A stretch of 5,449 nucleotides of DNA from Promethearchaeota archaeon (lineage in GTDB: Archaea > Asgardarchaeota > Lokiarchaeia > Sigynarchaeales > SOKP01), in assembly GCA_016839425.1 (NCBI GenBank), contig JAEOUI010000142.1, positions 1 to 5,449 on the forward strand, read 5' to 3'. Shown piece after piece: positions 1 through 5,378 of the stretch. The position numbers and the translations under genes are program-made. The first letter of the stretch is position 1; each line of letters starts with the position of its first letter. The notes beneath the pieces are model-generated. The model was given only the letters and a program-made list of their open reading frames with translations. It was not told the origin of the DNA and ran no database searches.

Positions 1-345
1 AATCCAGAAGATTGGGGGGGAACTTACGACGATTATAAGTACATCGATTGTGGACGCGTGAAATTAAAAGCAAAAATTCTCGATTCGATTGATTCGATTT
101 TTACTCCTTGTAAATACAGCATAGAACCGCACGAACTATTAGACGGTAATTTTGATCAACAAAGTTTCAGCTTGGATGATATCACTGAAGTAAGTTCGTT
201 TCGCGGGCGTTTCTGCGAACACGCTATTGACAACGAATTTGTACAAATCGAAGGCAAGCTCGAAAAAGTGATTTACAAGAAGGTTCGGGAACACTATCGC
301 ATTCTTCTTACGGATCAAACAAGTGATAAAATGATTAAGATATAA
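1..345 (+). CDS. C-terminal part of a probable archaeal nucleotidyltransferase (COG1665-like)
   Basis: The reading frame is open from the first base to a TAA at 343-345, so the gene begins upstream of the window. An internal GTG at 58 is not needed as a start, because the 19 codons before it are also coding-like (DWGGTYDDYKYIDCGRVK). The visible 114 residues hold an acidic/aromatic stretch and then a segment reading ITEVSSFRG...FVQIEGKLEKVIYKK...YRILLTD. From memory this matches the C-terminal end of the predicted nucleotidyltransferases of COG1665, which end in an 'ITEVASF...GKLEKV...YRLVVG' pattern. The catalytic nucleotidyltransferase core would lie upstream, so activity cannot be judged here. 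No substrate is known to me. The segment has no membrane helix and is probably cytoplasmic. It contains an exact 9-base tandem duplication at 82-99 encoding DSIDSI. The family call is moderately sure; that this is a real gene end is quite sure. Confidence 0.65.
   Translation, partial: NPEDWGGTYDDYKYIDCGRVKLKAKILDSIDSIFTPCKYSIEPHELLDGNFDQQSFSLDDITEVSSFRGRFCEHAIDNEFVQIEGKLEKVIYKKVREHYRILLTDQTSDKMIKI
82..99 (+). repeat. Exact 9-base tandem duplication inside the first gene
   Basis: The unit gattcgatt occurs twice back to back and encodes the repeated tripeptide DSI. The duplication keeps the frame and looks like a local slippage event in coding sequence. Confidence 0.6.
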
Positions 346-720
346 TTTTATTTAATTATAATTTTGATACATTTTCATCAAAGGGTTATTCAAACTTAGA
401 TTTTAAAAAGTTGGTGGAATATCTTGTATTAGGGATTATTTCTCTCGTGGCTCCTTTTATTCCGATTGGGTATATCGACTTGACTACTATTTCTCGAGGG
501 GCTTATGTAATTACACTGGGTAATTGGGATTTAATTTTCGATTCATTTTAAATTAAAATAGGTGGAATTATTAGTTTTTATCTAAAATATCAAAAACGAT
601 AGTATCGAATCTATATCTCCAATTTAAATTTAATAGGCATCTTTAAAAAAGTCCCAGATCATCATTCAGTTTTTTACCATATTCATTTAAATTCCCAAAA
701 AATACATAGCAATATTAACC
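346..720. other. 375-base gap without an intact gene
   Basis: This stretch separates the first gene from the membrane protein gene at 721. Its centre (about 402-587) is the decayed paralogue described separately. The left part (346-400) is AT-rich, with T4 runs and a 10-base palindrome at 354-363 that could help end the upstream transcript. The right part (588-720) has no convincing reading frame on either strand. It should hold the promoter of the 721 gene: the best candidate is the tttaaatt at 687-694, though its spacing of about 30 bases to the ATG is only roughly right for a leaderless transcript. Confidence 0.6.
402..587 (+). pseudogene. Decayed C-terminal copy of the downstream four-helix membrane protein gene
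   Basis: Frame 3 from 429 translates to LGIISLVAPFIPIGYIDLTT and onward. It aligns without gaps over 53 codons to residues 96-148 of the protein encoded at 721-1266 (MGIISLIGPFIPIGFIDLTS...). I count about 31 identities by hand, with conservative swaps such as F/Y, I/V and S/T. An in-frame TAA at 549-551 replaces Leu136, yet the alignment continues past it (GGIIS then Lys). Just upstream, 410-430 in another frame reads VGGISCI, matching IGGMICVI, so about five bases were lost before 429. A short 'ttttaaaaa' match near 402 may mark the left edge. No N-terminal half is recognisable in 346-401. Truncation, frameshift and stop together indicate a dead duplicate. Confidence 0.85.
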
Positions 721-1266
721 ATGCTAGATAAACAATCCAAAAAGAAATATAAATCAAAAGCGGGACCTATAGTTTCGACGATAGGGGCTTCTATCCTATT
801 GACGGGCAGTTTTCTTTTTTTAGCAAATCTATCTTTATTAAATATGCTTCTAGATAGAATGGGTGAAACATGGGCTTCAATAAGTGTCGATCCATCCTTA
901 CTTTATGTGAGAGTAGGGACTACAATGCTTTTCGGAATTGGAGCTTTTTCTGGAGCCATATTTGCTTTTAAAAATAGACTTATTGGTGGTATGATTTGCG
1001 TAATTATGGGGATCATTTCATTAATTGGTCCGTTTATTCCAATCGGTTTTATAGATCTCACATCGATAGAAGGAGGCATCCAACAAATAACTCTTAGTGG
1101 ATGGGGGTTCGCAGTTGATCCTTTCCTAATCATAATCGGTGGAATTATAAGCATCTTTACGAAAGGAAGTACTTCCGAGGAAATGAAAAAGGATCTGATA
1201 GAAAAAAGCGCAATTCTTAGAGAACAGATGGAAAACCGTCAATATACAGAAGAAAATCTTAAATGA
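721..1266 (+). CDS. Four-helix integral membrane protein of unknown function
   Basis: I do not recognise the family. The 181-residue product starts with a Lys-rich cytoplasmic-looking segment (residues 3-13, KQSKKKYKSK). Four hydrophobic segments follow, at about 16-41, 62-83, 87-111 and 128-147, and then a charged, helical tail (151-181) rich in Glu, Lys and Gln. By the positive-inside rule both ends are probably cytoplasmic. A glycine-rich turn pattern (GPFIPIG at 103-109, IGGIIS at 139-144) is the part best preserved in the decayed copy upstream, so it is probably the conserved core. ATG 721 is the first start in frame and has no Shine-Dalgarno sequence. A poly-T terminator follows, and the gene looks monocistronic. 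The neighbouring broken copy shows that the family has duplicated here. Function is unknown; a real gene is likely because a homologous, conservatively diverged copy exists. Confidence 0.85.
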   Translation: MLDKQSKKKYKSKAGPIVSTIGASILLTGSFLFLANLSLLNMLLDRMGETWASISVDPSLLYVRVGTTMLFGIGAFSGAIFAFKNRLIGGMICVIMGIISLIGPFIPIGFIDLTSIEGGIQQITLSGWGFAVDPFLIIIGGIISIFTKGSTSEEMKKDLIEKSAILREQMENRQYTEENLK

Positions 1267-1282
1267 TTACCTTTATATTCAA

Positions 1283-1306
1283 TTTTTTTCCAATTTCTCT
1301 TTTTTT
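1283..1306 (+). terminator. Poly-T archaeal terminator after the membrane protein gene
   Basis: Two runs of seven T (1283-1289 and 1300-1306) lie 17-40 bases after the stop codon, in a pyrimidine-rich stretch with no hairpin. Archaeal RNA polymerase commonly terminates at such T tracts without a stem-loop. This would insulate the gene from the nuclease gene downstream. Confidence 0.6.
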
Positions 1307-1335
1307 CTTAAATATTATAATTGTTAATCTCGTAT

Positions 1336-1353
1336 GAATTAAACTTTATATTG
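1336..1353 (+). promoter_or_regulatory. TATA-box promoter of the endonuclease Q gene, probably leaderless
   Basis: An A-rich possible BRE (gaattaaa, 1336-1343) is followed by the TATA-like tttatatt (1345-1352). The centre of the box is about 25-26 bases before the ATG at 1374, the distance at which archaeal transcription normally starts. Transcription would therefore begin at or next to the start codon. The lack of any Shine-Dalgarno sequence fits a leaderless mRNA. Confidence 0.55.
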
Positions 1354-1373
1354 AAGCGTGGTTTACCTAATTC

Positions 1374-2687
1374 ATGGATAGTTTTAACGCCGATTTGCAT
1401 GTGCACTCCCCTCATTCAATTGCTGTCTCCAAATCGCTCGATTTTGACACGATGATAGAAACATGCAAGAAAAAAGGATTAAATATTCTAGGAACCGGAG
1501 ACATATTACAACCAAAATGGTTAAAATATGCAGAATCCAAGCTTGAAAAAAACGGGAATGGTGCGTATAGTTATAAAGATATTAATTTTATTTTGCAATC
1601 GGAGATAGAAGACGCCGAAAGCGTGCACGAAGTGGTTCTTTTTCCCGATTTTGACTCCGTTCGAGAAGTTCAAGCTAAATTAAAATCCTATTCGAGTAAC
1701 ATATTAGGTGATTGGGGTGGTCGCCCAATTGTAACCCTTTCTCCGCCTGAACTTGTTGATTTGGTAACGGATTCGGGCGCGATGATAGGTCCCGCTCACG
1801 CTTTCACGCCTTTTAAAGCCATATTTCGGCAAAACAAGTTCGAAACGCTCTCAGAGTGTTATCAAGATTCCGTGAGTAAGATCTCGTTTTTGGAGCTGGG
1901 ATTATCTGCAAACACGGATCTTGCTGATAAAATGGATTGCTTGAAGAATATCTCTTTTTTAAGTAATTCCGACGCTCATTCTCAATCAGCACGGTCTTTA
2001 GGCAGGGAATTCAATAAACTTGAATTAGATAATCCTTCCTTCGATGAGATTCGATTGGCCTTGGAAAGAAAAGATGGTCGTAAAATCACGCTCAATGTCG
2101 GACTCGATCCAAAGCTTGGGAAATATTATATAATGTTTTGCAATAATTGTCGACGTCGCGTCCTCTTTGAAAAGCCAAAAAAAGCTATAGCTTCTATTTT
2201 AAATTCGACTTCGATTTCTAATGACTTTATTACGATTTATGCTTCAGATCTTAAAAAAGCCCATGATGATTATGTAAATAATGTTTCAAGAAATAAAATA
2301 ACCTGTCCTGCTTGTGCCGAAGAGCTGAACAAGAAACACAAGATTAGATTAGGCGTGAGCGAACGCATTCAAGTTATATCCAATCATGACGAACCAATTC
2401 ATCCCAAACATAGACCTCCTTATATTAATTTAATACCGCTTATCGATATCGTGCGTTCAGTAAAAAATATTAAAAGCCACGCGAGTAAGACAGTGCTTAA
2501 AGCGTATGACGATTTAATAAATGCTTTTGGGACGGAATTCTCTATATTGATCGATGTACCACTGAATGAAATAAAAAAGAAAGATGAAAATATCGCTCAA
2601 ATAATAAATGCCTTGCGAAACGGGAAAATAGAATACACTCCGGGAGGAGGAGGTTCTTACGGGGAGCTAAAATTTGAAGTGGACTAA
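1374..2687 (+). CDS. endoQ: Endonuclease Q-like PHP-domain DNA repair nuclease (TIGR00375 family)
   Basis: Characterised endonuclease Q enzymes cut the strand 5' of deaminated bases (uracil, hypoxanthine, xanthine) and abasic sites, starting an alternative excision repair route. The 437-residue length is close to the usual 400-425. The N-terminal PHP metal-binding domain is complete: LHVHS with His9 and His11, GTGD at 40-43, SEIE with Glu77, VHEVVLFPDF with His85, PAHAF with His142, and SNSDAHS with Asp200 and His202. SLGREFN (208-214) is another family signature. A zinc-finger module follows, with C-x2-C at 256/259 and C-x2-C at 311/314. The helical C-terminal region ends in PGGGGSYG (423-430), also typical of the family. 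No metal ligand appears lost, so the enzyme is probably active. The start is fixed by the TATA spacing and by the PHP motif beginning only six residues in. The alternative is a PHP relative with another substrate, but the added zinc finger and C-terminal motif favour EndoQ. Confidence 0.88.
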   Translation: MDSFNADLHVHSPHSIAVSKSLDFDTMIETCKKKGLNILGTGDILQPKWLKYAESKLEKNGNGAYSYKDINFILQSEIEDAESVHEVVLFPDFDSVREVQAKLKSYSSNILGDWGGRPIVTLSPPELVDLVTDSGAMIGPAHAFTPFKAIFRQNKFETLSECYQDSVSKISFLELGLSANTDLADKMDCLKNISFLSNSDAHSQSARSLGREFNKLELDNPSFDEIRLALERKDGRKITLNVGLDPKLGKYYIMFCNNCRRRVLFEKPKKAIASILNSTSISNDFITIYASDLKKAHDDYVNNVSRNKITCPACAEELNKKHKIRLGVSERIQVISNHDEPIHPKHRPPYINLIPLIDIVRSVKNIKSHASKTVLKAYDDLINAFGTEFSILIDVPLNEIKKKDENIAQIINALRNGKIEYTPGGGGSYGELKFEVD

Positions 2688-2694
2688 AGAAGTT

Positions 2695-2706
2695 AAAAGC
2701 GAAAAA
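2695..2706 (-). terminator. Weak T-rich terminator of the zinc-ribbon gene
   Basis: On the minus strand the sequence after the stop reads T5, a short GC step, then T4 (complement of 2702-2706 and 2695-2698). This is a modest T tract 24-35 bases past the stop codon. The call rests on composition alone. Confidence 0.35.
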
Positions 2707-2724
2707 CAGAAATAATTCAATGTA

Positions 2725-2731
2725 TTTTTTT
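2725..2731 (+). terminator. T7 tract after the nuclease gene
   Basis: Seven T lie 38 bases after the nuclease stop codon and are a plausible archaeal terminator. The tract overlaps the stop codon (2730-2732) of the convergent zinc-ribbon gene, so the two transcripts would meet or overlap at their 3' ends. Confidence 0.45.
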
Positions 2732-3050
2732 AAATAGAAAACTCTAAATCGAGCTTAAAAAGTTCGCCACAGCGCTGACAGGTCATCCAATCAAAAACTT
2801 TCAACGCAACTATCATGAGCTCTAAATCCTTTCGAAGAAATTGATTTCGAAATTTCTTCTTCGTTCCACAAGTCTTACATTGCATTATAGCTCTTACTAC
2901 TATTAGGTTTGGTGGAACGCGCTCCTTATTCAGTGCCTCCACGCTTTTTTCTTTTGAACCATCTATATCCATTTTAAAATGCTCCTTGACGTAGTATACA
3001 TGGAAATGTTCGTATTTAAATTTAGATGATGTGATGTATTTCATTCTCAT
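2730..3050 (-). CDS. Small zinc-ribbon protein of unknown function
   Basis: I do not recognise the family. The 106-residue product has two CxxCG knuckles: CKTCG at residues 58-62 and CQRCG at 91-95. The 29 residues between them are Lys- and Leu-rich with an amphipathic helical look (FLRKDLELMIVALKVF). Each knuckle is followed by a short hydrophobic/basic strand, the usual layout of a one-zinc ribbon. The N-terminal 55 residues are polar and basic-aromatic (KYEHFHVYYVKEHFKMD), without a known motif. Zinc ribbons of this kind often bind nucleic acid or protein, so a regulator or adaptor is possible, but that is inference. ATG 3050 is the first start in frame; ATG 3044 is an alternative two codons in. 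A good TATA box lies upstream. The gene is convergent with the nuclease and divergent from ftsZ, so it is its own transcription unit. Confidence 0.75.
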   Translation of the reverse strand: MRMKYITSSKFKYEHFHVYYVKEHFKMDIDGSKEKSVEALNKERVPPNLIVVRAIMQCKTCGTKKKFRNQFLRKDLELMIVALKVFDWMTCQRCGELFKLDLEFSI

Positions 3051-3092
3051 GATACGAACGATTTCAATGTTGAATGAGAGTTGTCGATTAGC

Positions 3093-3100
3093 TATTTAAA
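3093..3100 (-). promoter_or_regulatory. TATA box of the zinc-ribbon gene
   Basis: On the minus strand this reads tttaaata preceded by the GC-rich gccc, a good match to an archaeal TATA element. Its centre is about 46 bases before the ATG at 3050, which predicts a transcript start near 3071 and a leader of about 20 bases. No Shine-Dalgarno sequence is visible in that leader. Confidence 0.5.
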
Positions 3101-3169
3101 GGGCGTGTTTAATTCAAATTTTCAATGCCTCTTTTTCAACGAAATTGCTCGGAGGAGCGTGTTATTACA

Positions 3170-3214
3170 ATATTATTAGCATGTTATCTCGATATTATTC
3201 GTATATATTATTCG
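3170..3214 (+). repeat. Three copies of atattatt upstream of ftsZ
   Basis: The octamer atattatt occurs at 3170-3177, 3192-3199 and 3205-3212. The last two extend to the identical 10-mer atattattcg (3192-3201 and 3205-3214). The last copy overlaps the candidate TATA box gtatatatta at 3201-3210. A repeated half-site around a promoter could be an operator for a regulator of ftsZ, but AT-rich chance repetition is possible. Confidence 0.45.
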
Positions 3215-3237
3215 GGTATGATTTGAGTGATACATAA
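3201..3237 (+). promoter_or_regulatory. ftsZ promoter region, two candidate TATA boxes
   Basis: The stronger box, gtatatatta (3201-3210), would start transcription near 3230 and give a leader of about 25-30 bases. The weaker tgatacataa (3228-3237) is centred about 26 bases before the ATG at 3259 and would give a leaderless message. The sequence alone does not decide between them. No Shine-Dalgarno sequence precedes the ATG, which slightly favours the leaderless option. Confidence 0.4.
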
Positions 3238-3258
3238 GAAAGAATACCAAAATTTTGA

Positions 3259-4467
3259 ATGATAACAATGAATGCGCCAGAAAATAACAAACCTTCTCAG
3301 AAACTCTTAAATCCGAAAACTCCTTCGTTTCAAGAAATCGATGGATTTAATGTATCAGTTTCATCGCATGTATTAGAATCGTGCGTTCCCCCCACCAGAA
3401 TATCTACGAGATCAAGTTTTAAAGAGCTCTCACGTCAAACGAAAAATCAATACCCAAATCAAACATACGACAACGATTCATTTCTTGCAGAATTGTTAAA
3501 ATGCTTGAAAATTAAATCCTTAGTGGTAGGTGTTGGGGGTGCAGGAAATAATACTGTGAGCCGATTAAGTGAAATTGGAATTAACAACGCCGATACCGTT
3601 AATATTAATACAGACGCCCACGACTTATTCTATTCCAATGCGAATAAGAAAATCTTGATTGGGAAAGAACGCTGTAATGGATTAGGTTCTGGAAACGATC
3701 CAACAATTGGAGAAAAGGCTGCAGAGGAAGATTGCGAGAGGCTTAGCGATTTGTTAAATACGGATATAGTATTTCTTACATGTGGTCTTGGTGGAGGAAC
3801 GGGAACGGGTGCGGCACCCATCATTGCGAGAGAAGCAAAAAAAAACAATGCCATCGTTGTTAGCTTTTGTTCGATCCCTTTTAAAGCTGAAGGCGATAAT
3901 AGAAGACAAAGGGCAAAATATGGTCTTAAGAGCTTGGCACAATATTCGGACACCATCATACCAATTCCTAACGACAACTTATTACAATACCTTCCTAAGG
4001 CGCCGATGTTAACATGCTTTAAAGTAATGGACGAGGTCTTAGTAAAAGGAATAAGAGAAACTGTAGAACTCATAAATAATTGTGGAATCATGAACATTGA
4101 CTTCGCAGATATTAAGAAAGTATTTAATAAAACGGGAAAATACCCTTCTGGTCTGATAGGAATCACGGAATCGTTAGGCAAGGAAGAGGACCTTGTAAAA
4201 AAATCGAAGTTAGCATTGAACAATCCTCTTTTGAAACCAAATACGAAAAAAGTAAAGAATTGCCTCGTATCTGTTACGGGCGATCATCGACTTTCATTAA
4301 CAAGTGTAAATAAAATCGCTTCGACTATCACGGATGAAATTCCTTCGGGTGCAAACCTGAAACTCGGAACGAGCGTTGATCCTTCTATGGGTAAAACGGT
4401 GAAAATCATGGTTCTCGGAAGTGGACCTATTTCACCATATGTACGATCTGCAATGGATTGTTCCTAA
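3259..4467 (+). CDS. ftsZ: Cell division protein FtsZ with long N-terminal extension
   Basis: FtsZ is the tubulin-like GTPase that polymerises into the division ring. All nucleotide motifs are present in this 402-residue protein: GVGGAGNN (91-98), NTDA (117-120), NGLGSGNDP (140-148), the tubulin signature GGGTGTG (178-184), IPFKAEG (206-212), PNDNLL (237-242) and FKVMDEVL (254-261). The T7 loop NIDFAD (279-284) keeps both catalytic acids, Asp281 and Asp284, so GTP hydrolysis on polymerisation is expected. The C-terminal domain (about 300-390) ends in VKIMVLGSGPISPY, and the protein stops only 8 residues later, without the usual linker and conserved tail peptide. Conversely, about 80 polar Ser/Asn/Lys-rich residues precede the GTPase core. 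A TGA directly before ATG 3259 fixes the upstream limit; ATG 3268 is the only close alternative. The linker after the T7 loop (NKTGKYPSG, 290-298) is also unusual. The gene has its own promoter and a T-rich terminator. Confidence 0.97.
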   Translation: MITMNAPENNKPSQKLLNPKTPSFQEIDGFNVSVSSHVLESCVPPTRISTRSSFKELSRQTKNQYPNQTYDNDSFLAELLKCLKIKSLVVGVGGAGNNTVSRLSEIGINNADTVNINTDAHDLFYSNANKKILIGKERCNGLGSGNDPTIGEKAAEEDCERLSDLLNTDIVFLTCGLGGGTGTGAAPIIAREAKKNNAIVVSFCSIPFKAEGDNRRQRAKYGLKSLAQYSDTIIPIPNDNLLQYLPKAPMLTCFKVMDEVLVKGIRETVELINNCGIMNIDFADIKKVFNKTGKYPSGLIGITESLGKEEDLVKKSKLALNNPLLKPNTKKVKNCLVSVTGDHRLSLTSVNKIASTITDEIPSGANLKLGTSVDPSMGKTVKIMVLGSGPISPYVRSAMDCS

Positions 4468-4469
4468 AC

Positions 4470-4511
4470 TTTTCTTTATTATTTCATTTTTGAATGGCAA
4501 ATTTTATTTTT
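4470..4511 (+). terminator. T-rich terminator after ftsZ
   Basis: The stretch begins 2 bases past the ftsZ stop codon. It is strongly T-rich, with T4 and two T5 runs (4487-4491 and 4507-4511) and no stem-loop. It is a plausible archaeal T-tract terminator separating ftsZ from the membrane protein gene. Confidence 0.45.
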
Positions 4512-4560
4512 GAAATTATTTTAATTAGATAATGTAATTCGTTAATCTTCAATTTTGAAA

Positions 4561-5361
4561 ATGACAGCTCGATATAAATTTACAGATTCAGAACGCAAGC
4601 TTCTTACTTTTAAGGTTTTTCCTATATTGTTTTTAGGATCGGTGGTTTGGCTGTTTAGCCAGGTCTTTTTTAATTATATATTTGTTACTCAAACGATATT
4701 CACAGAAGAATTTTTTCTAGTATTTTATATCGTTATGTTTATTGTTAATGGAGCGTTTTTAGGGTTCTTTTACTTGTTTTCAAAATGGGGAAATAACTTT
4801 CTAGGTGTTTTATTCTATCTATTATTTGCATTTACAGCTGGAACTATTCCGGTTCCTCTTTCAATGATAATTATTCTTGATCAAGTCTTAAAAACATATG
4901 TTAATGCTTTCGTCTCCCTCGTGTTTGGAGGAACGCTTATTATTACGATTATGGGATATGTTTTTAGGAATAATTTTCTCAAAAAAAAATATGCTCTTGC
5001 TCACATTTTATTTTTAGTTATTAGTGTGACTACCTTAGAAATCCTTTTTTTAGTAATATACGATATATCAAATCCTGTCTTAATCGTAGTGTCTACATTG
5101 GTTTTGACAATCGCAGCAATTGTTGTATTATTTTATGGAATTTCCTTATCCTCAAAAATAAAAGAAGACTATTGGATACATATGGTTTTTAGAATTATAT
5201 TGTCTCTTTTAATAGTATCAATTATTTTTTTGATTATCGTAATTATATTTGTGATTGCAATGATTTTTCAAGACGATCTTGCTTTAGATGGTTTATTTTA
5301 CCCTCGAAGTGGTGTGAAAACAAAAAAAAATAAAAAAAAATATTTTAAAGAACTTACTTAA
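4561..5361 (+). CDS. Multi-pass membrane protein, possibly Bax inhibitor-1 (TMBIM)-like
   Basis: I start this gene at ATG 4561. A TTG two codons earlier (4555) is possible but less likely. The 266-residue product has about seven hydrophobic segments, near residues 20-42, 51-73, 80-104, 115-135, 147-167, 173-195 and 207-237. A charged cytoplasmic-looking N-terminus (RYKFTDSERK) precedes them, and a Lys-rich tail (KTKKNKKK, 253-260) follows. Seven helices, the length, and the pattern FAFTAGTIPVP...AFVSLVFGGTL...MGYVF (about 89-134) recall the Bax inhibitor-1/TMBIM family of membrane calcium-leak proteins. The similarity is weak, and the last helix, a long Ile/Leu-only stretch, gives no diagnostic residues. 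It may equally be a lineage-specific family. It is separated from ftsZ by a 93-base T-rich gap and is followed after 17 bases by another gene, probably in the same operon. A real gene is likely; the family is a guess. Confidence 0.75.
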   Translation: MTARYKFTDSERKLLTFKVFPILFLGSVVWLFSQVFFNYIFVTQTIFTEEFFLVFYIVMFIVNGAFLGFFYLFSKWGNNFLGVLFYLLFAFTAGTIPVPLSMIIILDQVLKTYVNAFVSLVFGGTLIITIMGYVFRNNFLKKKYALAHILFLVISVTTLEILFLVIYDISNPVLIVVSTLVLTIAAIVVLFYGISLSSKIKEDYWIHMVFRIILSLLIVSIIFLIIVIIFVIAMIFQDDLALDGLFYPRSGVKTKKNKKKYFKELT

Positions 5362-5378
5362 TCTTTGATGTGAATATT

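Noticed and set aside
646..693. Minus-strand coding-like peptide (NLNEYGKKLNDDLGLF)
   Set aside because: It is only 16 codons with no start, bounded by a stop. It could be a relic of another gene but is too short to support.
903..1154. Minus-strand open frame of 83 codons
   Set aside because: It lies wholly inside the membrane protein gene. Its Pro/Ile-rich translation is what antisense of hydrophobic codons gives. The sense frame has a homologous copy; this one does not.
3147..3158. Small inverted repeat gctc-ggag-gagc
   Set aside because: A four-base stem with a four-base loop is expected by chance and has no T tract after it.
3151..3237. GGAGGA followed by tiny frames (GTG at 3159, ATG at 3181, 18 residues)
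   Set aside because: The Shine-Dalgarno-like string is too far from the ATG, and the GTG frame is only six codons. Other genes here do not use such sites, and the region is better explained as the ftsZ promoter.
3630..4223. Minus-strand open frame of 197 codons, plus shorter frames at 3754-3942 (-) and 3782-4012 (+)
   Set aside because: All are inside ftsZ, whose motifs are unmistakable in the forward frame. The overlapping translations show no domain and arise from the absence of stops.
4555..4560. TTG at 4555 as the start of the membrane protein
   Set aside because: An ATG lies two codons later. With no Shine-Dalgarno site to favour TTG, ATG 4561 is the simpler choice.
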